64,000 bases of DNA from Atrina japonica. Taxonomy: Eukaryota > Mollusca > Bivalvia > Pterioida > Pinnidae. The notes below the pieces were generated by a model that did no database searches, was not told where the DNA came from, and saw only the letters and a list, made by a program, of their open reading frames with translations. This document shows, piece by piece, positions 61,005 through 64,000 of this stretch (positions are counted from its first letter, which is position 1; the number at the start of each line of letters is the position of its first letter). A program made the translations under genes and the position numbers. The DNA is taken from assembly GCA_030159075.1 (NCBI GenBank), contig BROG01000071.1:807001-871000 (forward strand), given 5' to 3'.

Positions 61005-61926
61005 CAGAGATGTTGAAAGTTTTTCAAACCAACCGGTCATTTGGACCAGTAACTAAACAGAATCAACCGGCCCGAACAAATTTTTACCAGTCCGATAATT
61101 TTTTTCAGTAATCCAACTAATTTAAACATTCATATTTGTACCTACAGAATGAAGAAGCAACAACATCAATTATAATGAACATGAATACTGTAATTTCCCT
61201 TTAAATTTATTCAAATTCGTCCAATTTGTTCAGCCAAACAATGTCTGAAATAGGCCTATTGCTTTTGATTAGGGCATGTACATTACGGACCTTATACTCT
61301 AACGATTTTCTGATGGACTCGTTTAACGCAATCACTGTCTGGTGGGCAATACTTTTTCGAGCTGATGCAGCCTCTCTAGACTATATAATTTCAACAGAAT
61401 GCACATGGCAAGAAGATTTCTCATGGTCTATAATGGCTGACAAACGATAATTTTTGGAACCTGAATGAAAAGTACTGGTTCGCCCGTGTTTTGATGAAGA
61501 TGAAATGCAGATTTCACAAGTCATGCCCTTTTCGTCGTCATGTTTGAGCCATTTATTGTCGTTTAACCATTCTGGCTTAAATTCTCGAGTCGGCCTATTA
61601 ATTTCATATTTCTTCTTCTTTTCCGAAGAACTCTCTTGCGCTATTGGACGTTTCTTGCCGGGTGTTGCGCCCAAGATATATTTAATTGGTGTTGATGGTT
61701 GACTGATATCAATGTCAGTTGGATGTTTGAAATGAGACGCTTTATCCATTAAAATAAAGTCGTTCAAGCGTTTAAATGACCTAGAGTGAAAAGGACGTTT
61801 CGAAAAGAAAACAATTCGAGTCGGAGATTTTACCGGTCATTCGGACCGATCAGTTAGCGTTTCCAACCGGTCACAGTCGATTTCAACCGGTTTTGCCGGT
61901 TGGACCGGTTACTTTCAACATCTCTG
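61005..61926. mobile_element. 922-bp hAT-type TIR element carrying a zinc-finger exon
   Basis: The ends CAGAGATGTTGAAAGT (61005) and ACTTTCAACATCTCTG (to 61926) are perfect 16-base inverted repeats of hAT style. Inside both ends the motif ACCGGT or its variants recurs (61047 to 61073; 61834 to 61912, at least five times on the right), a likely transposase-binding subterminal array. Flanks CACTAT and CGCTAT match in five of six bases; a clean 8-base duplication is not seen. Confidence 0.88.
61381..61767 (-). CDS. Zinc-finger N-terminal fragment of a hAT-type protein (ZNF862/KIAA1586-like)
   Basis: A 128-codon open frame inside the 922-bp element. Residues 1 to 60 are polar with a basic patch (EKKKK). 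From about residue 64 comes FKPEWLNDNKWLKHDDEKGM, then TCEICISSS, TSTFHSGSKNY and HEKSSCHVHS, giving a CX2C...HX5H finger preceded by the WL..WL signature. From memory this pattern opens KIAA1586/ZNF862-type proteins, which descend from hAT transposases. The catalytic core and dimerisation region are missing. The frame ends with TAG at 61381 and no strong donor is seen near it, so it may be an exon truncated by internal deletion of the element or a stand-alone DNA-binding protein. Confidence 0.6.
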   Translation of the reverse strand: MNDFILMDKASHFKHPTDIDISQPSTPIKYILGATPGKKRPIAQESSSEKKKKYEINRPTREFKPEWLNDNKWLKHDDEKGMTCEICISSSSKHGRTSTFHSGSKNYRLSAIIDHEKSSCHVHSVEII

Positions 61927-62879
61927 CGCTATGTAAAACAACAAAACGAAAAGCTGCAGATTATTGGTACAATTTCATTTATTTTTACGTGAATATTAAT
62001 TTACAGATACTAAAATAATGAATTCAAAACTAATTATAAAATCTATTTATTATGTATCTTTATTGAAGTCTTTGATGTTAAAATTAATGCGAAATATTAA
62101 TGATATGAATACAATGTCTGTTTTGATTACATGTCATCTGTCCATTGTTTCACTTTAGGAATGTACAGGTGTGAAATAACAGTCATTCTGCAGACTCTTG
62201 CCAGCTAAGATCTAATAATATTTAACAAAATAATAAATAAAAGTAAATTGGGGATGTTTCGAAAGCATTATAACTTTTTTTCGAATTCAAAACTTGTTTA
62301 AAATTACGATGACAGCTTTAACTACAGAGAAACTTACATGTATGTCTTTATCTAAGGCTTATGCTAATTGACCTATTGTCTACTTTCCTTTTAAGAAATC
62401 TTACATTTCTTATATGTTTATTCTTCAGATCTTTAATATAAATCATATTCTACATATAAAAAGCATCTTAATAGGGCTGGAAAGTCTCGTTTATATTCAT
62501 TTTCGGTTTATGAATTCCGGTCACCAGATAATCAATGTCCCTCTGTTTTGCCTATGAAATTGTATTTAATTCAACAGTTTTTAAATACTATTTACTTGAA
62601 ATTCTCCTTATTGTATCACAGAGGAAAGGGAAAGTCCCGAGAAATTCGGAAGTCGTAGACAGATTCTATAATGCGAAGTGGAAAAAGCTCGAGCTTAAAA
62701 TTGATTTCAGTTTTGGCAGAATAATCCGATTTCCAGTTTTTTAACCTCGATTACTCATTATAAAAGCAATCCTCAGTGAAAGAGTACGTTTATTAAACAT
62801 TTTTTTGTCATACATCTTCTGTTTATTACATGAATCAGACCTTGGCGCGTTGGATGCTTCGTAGGAGGCAACTGTAACC
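61927..62879. other. Non-genic stretch upstream of the putative first exon
   Basis: AT-rich. The last 40 bases become GC-richer (GACCTTGGCGCGTTGGATGC). No repeat was found. Confidence 0.45.
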
Positions 62880-62970
62880 ATGGCGGCCAATCCAGGGAAA
62901 TTTCACTGCTACAGGAGATAACCCATACTGTCAGAATGGCCTTGGACGAAATGCAAACTCGTTTCCGCGA
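62880..62970 (+). CDS. Putative first exon of a gene continuing to the right, with upstream ORF
   Basis: ATG at 62936 has A at -3 and G at +4 and reads MALDEMQTRFRE up to the donor CGCGA/GTGAGT (gt at 62971), an excellent splice site, leaving phase 2. The frame is open upstream without another ATG. A 13-codon upstream ORF starts at 62880 (ACCATGGCGGCC context) and stops with TAA at 62919. No further exon is identified before position 64000. I do not recognise the protein from twelve residues. Confidence 0.35.
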
Positions 62971-63265
62971 GTGAGTATAGCTTGCACAGATGTAATTTTG
63001 GTATGATTTTGAAGAAAAAGGTTTGGGCTATTAACATCCGACGGATACAGATCCATATAAATATTTTCATTGTTATTATTTTTTTAACAACATTGCGTTA
63101 CTTTTTACTTCGTTACTGCGCCGAGACTTTCCTACCCTATTGCAATATATGTTTCATATACTTTTGTTTGTCAGTTGGAGTCGGACCTCCATACTGACAA
63201 GATCCAGCTAATGCGAAAATGTTGAATAAATCGTTAGATCATGCAGCTACGGCTTTGAGAGATTT
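62971..63265. other. Presumed intron, no structure seen
   Basis: AT-rich. No acceptor with a convincing open frame behind it. Confidence 0.3.
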
Positions 63266-63431
63266 ATTGCACTCAGTACTAAGAGGTAGGAGTAAGATTG
63301 CACTCAGTACTAAGAGGTAGGAGTTAGATTGCACTCAGCACTAAGAGCTAGGAGTAACATTGCACTCAGTACTAAGAGCTAGGAGTAAGATCGCACTCAG
63401 TACTAAGAGGTAGGAGTTAGATTGCATACAG
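63266..63431. repeat. Minisatellite, 31-bp unit, five copies plus a partial
   Basis: ATTGCACTCAGTACTAAGAG units start at 63266, 63297, 63328, 63359, 63390 and 63421, exactly 31 bases apart, with GAGGTAGG/GAGCTAGG variants. Confidence 0.95.
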
Positions 63432-64000
63432 TCTTGACTCGTGTCCAGCGTCTATAAAGTTGCAGCCAGAAGCATTTTGGTATAGGACTTATTATGACAG
63501 CCACACAGTCACAACAACTACTGCGTACCAACTTACAACTCTATATTATTACCGCACCATTCCTTCAGTGATAAAGACATCCAAGGTGTGTTATTAGTCC
63601 TAGAAAATTCTAAATGTTGGAAACCAGAAAATTAACTACATGCTGATCATGTGACAAATGATGGGCAGACCTAAACATTGTTTAAATATCAATTAGTATT
63701 AAAATTTCAATATTTGTAACCAACTCCAAAATACAAAGAGAGAGAATGTGACAGTGTTTGACGTGTTACATGCATGTACAAATTAACAGGCCATTGATTC
63801 ACAAACATGATGAACTAACGTGATTACCGCTTGCATGCAAAAAACATGAAAGTTGTATGCTAAAAGTCATTTTACACATGATAAAACATACTTTTTGCAT
63901 GTAAATAGTGATTTTTAATTCATAAAAAAATAGGCCAAATTTTGCATTACATATTTTAAGGTTAATTTCATCATGTAAATTTGTATTGTATAAATACATG
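63432..64000. other. Non-genic end of window
   Basis: Nothing recognised. Confidence 0.4.

Overview
The window is animal nuclear DNA: AT-rich, with GT-AG introns, tRNA-derived SINEs, LINE, LTR and hAT relics, MITEs and satellites, and no bacterial-type gene packing. From memory, several dispersed repeats resemble ones common in bivalve mollusc genomes (a core with GGTCGACAGGGGATGCTTAC, and a SINE ending in a GGGACGTTAAACAACAAT-type tail). A bivalve is therefore my best guess, by inference only.

Layout. Positions 1 to 27,000 hold no gene I can support; they contain microsatellites, tandem arrays, SINEs, a LINE 3' end and two tandem copies of a roughly 0.9 kb element. Positions 27,218 to 33,845 (+) hold a four-exon gene with consistent splice phases. 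I read it as the centrosomal protein CEP15 (C3orf14) orthologue, and its three introns are filled with a MITE, a dead LINE reverse transcriptase, a 997-bp TA-flanked TIR element, a 40-bp minisatellite and another MITE. Positions 34,000 to 46,000 are repeats: two minisatellites, a 114-bp higher-order satellite built from three 38-bp monomers, two MADF-like coding fragments, a SINE and nested TIR elements. Positions 46,150 to about 47,640 (-) are a truncated Ty3/gypsy-like retrotransposon with protease, zinc knuckle, primer-binding site and part of an LTR.

Positions 49,132 to 56,799 (-) hold a seven-exon hAT transposase gene whose exon phases fit except for three one-base excesses. Inside its 3.3-kb intron lies a second minus-strand transcription unit (54,446 to 52,726) that I cannot name, also interrupted by one extra base. 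Near the right edge a 922-bp TIR element carries only a zinc-finger N-terminus (61,381 to 61,767, -). A probable first exon of a further gene starts at 62,936 (+) and runs toward the window edge.

The genes do not form a pathway. The main biology is one small conserved cilium/centrosome-type gene in a landscape of nested mobile DNA, several insertions of which can be read with their target-site duplications intact.
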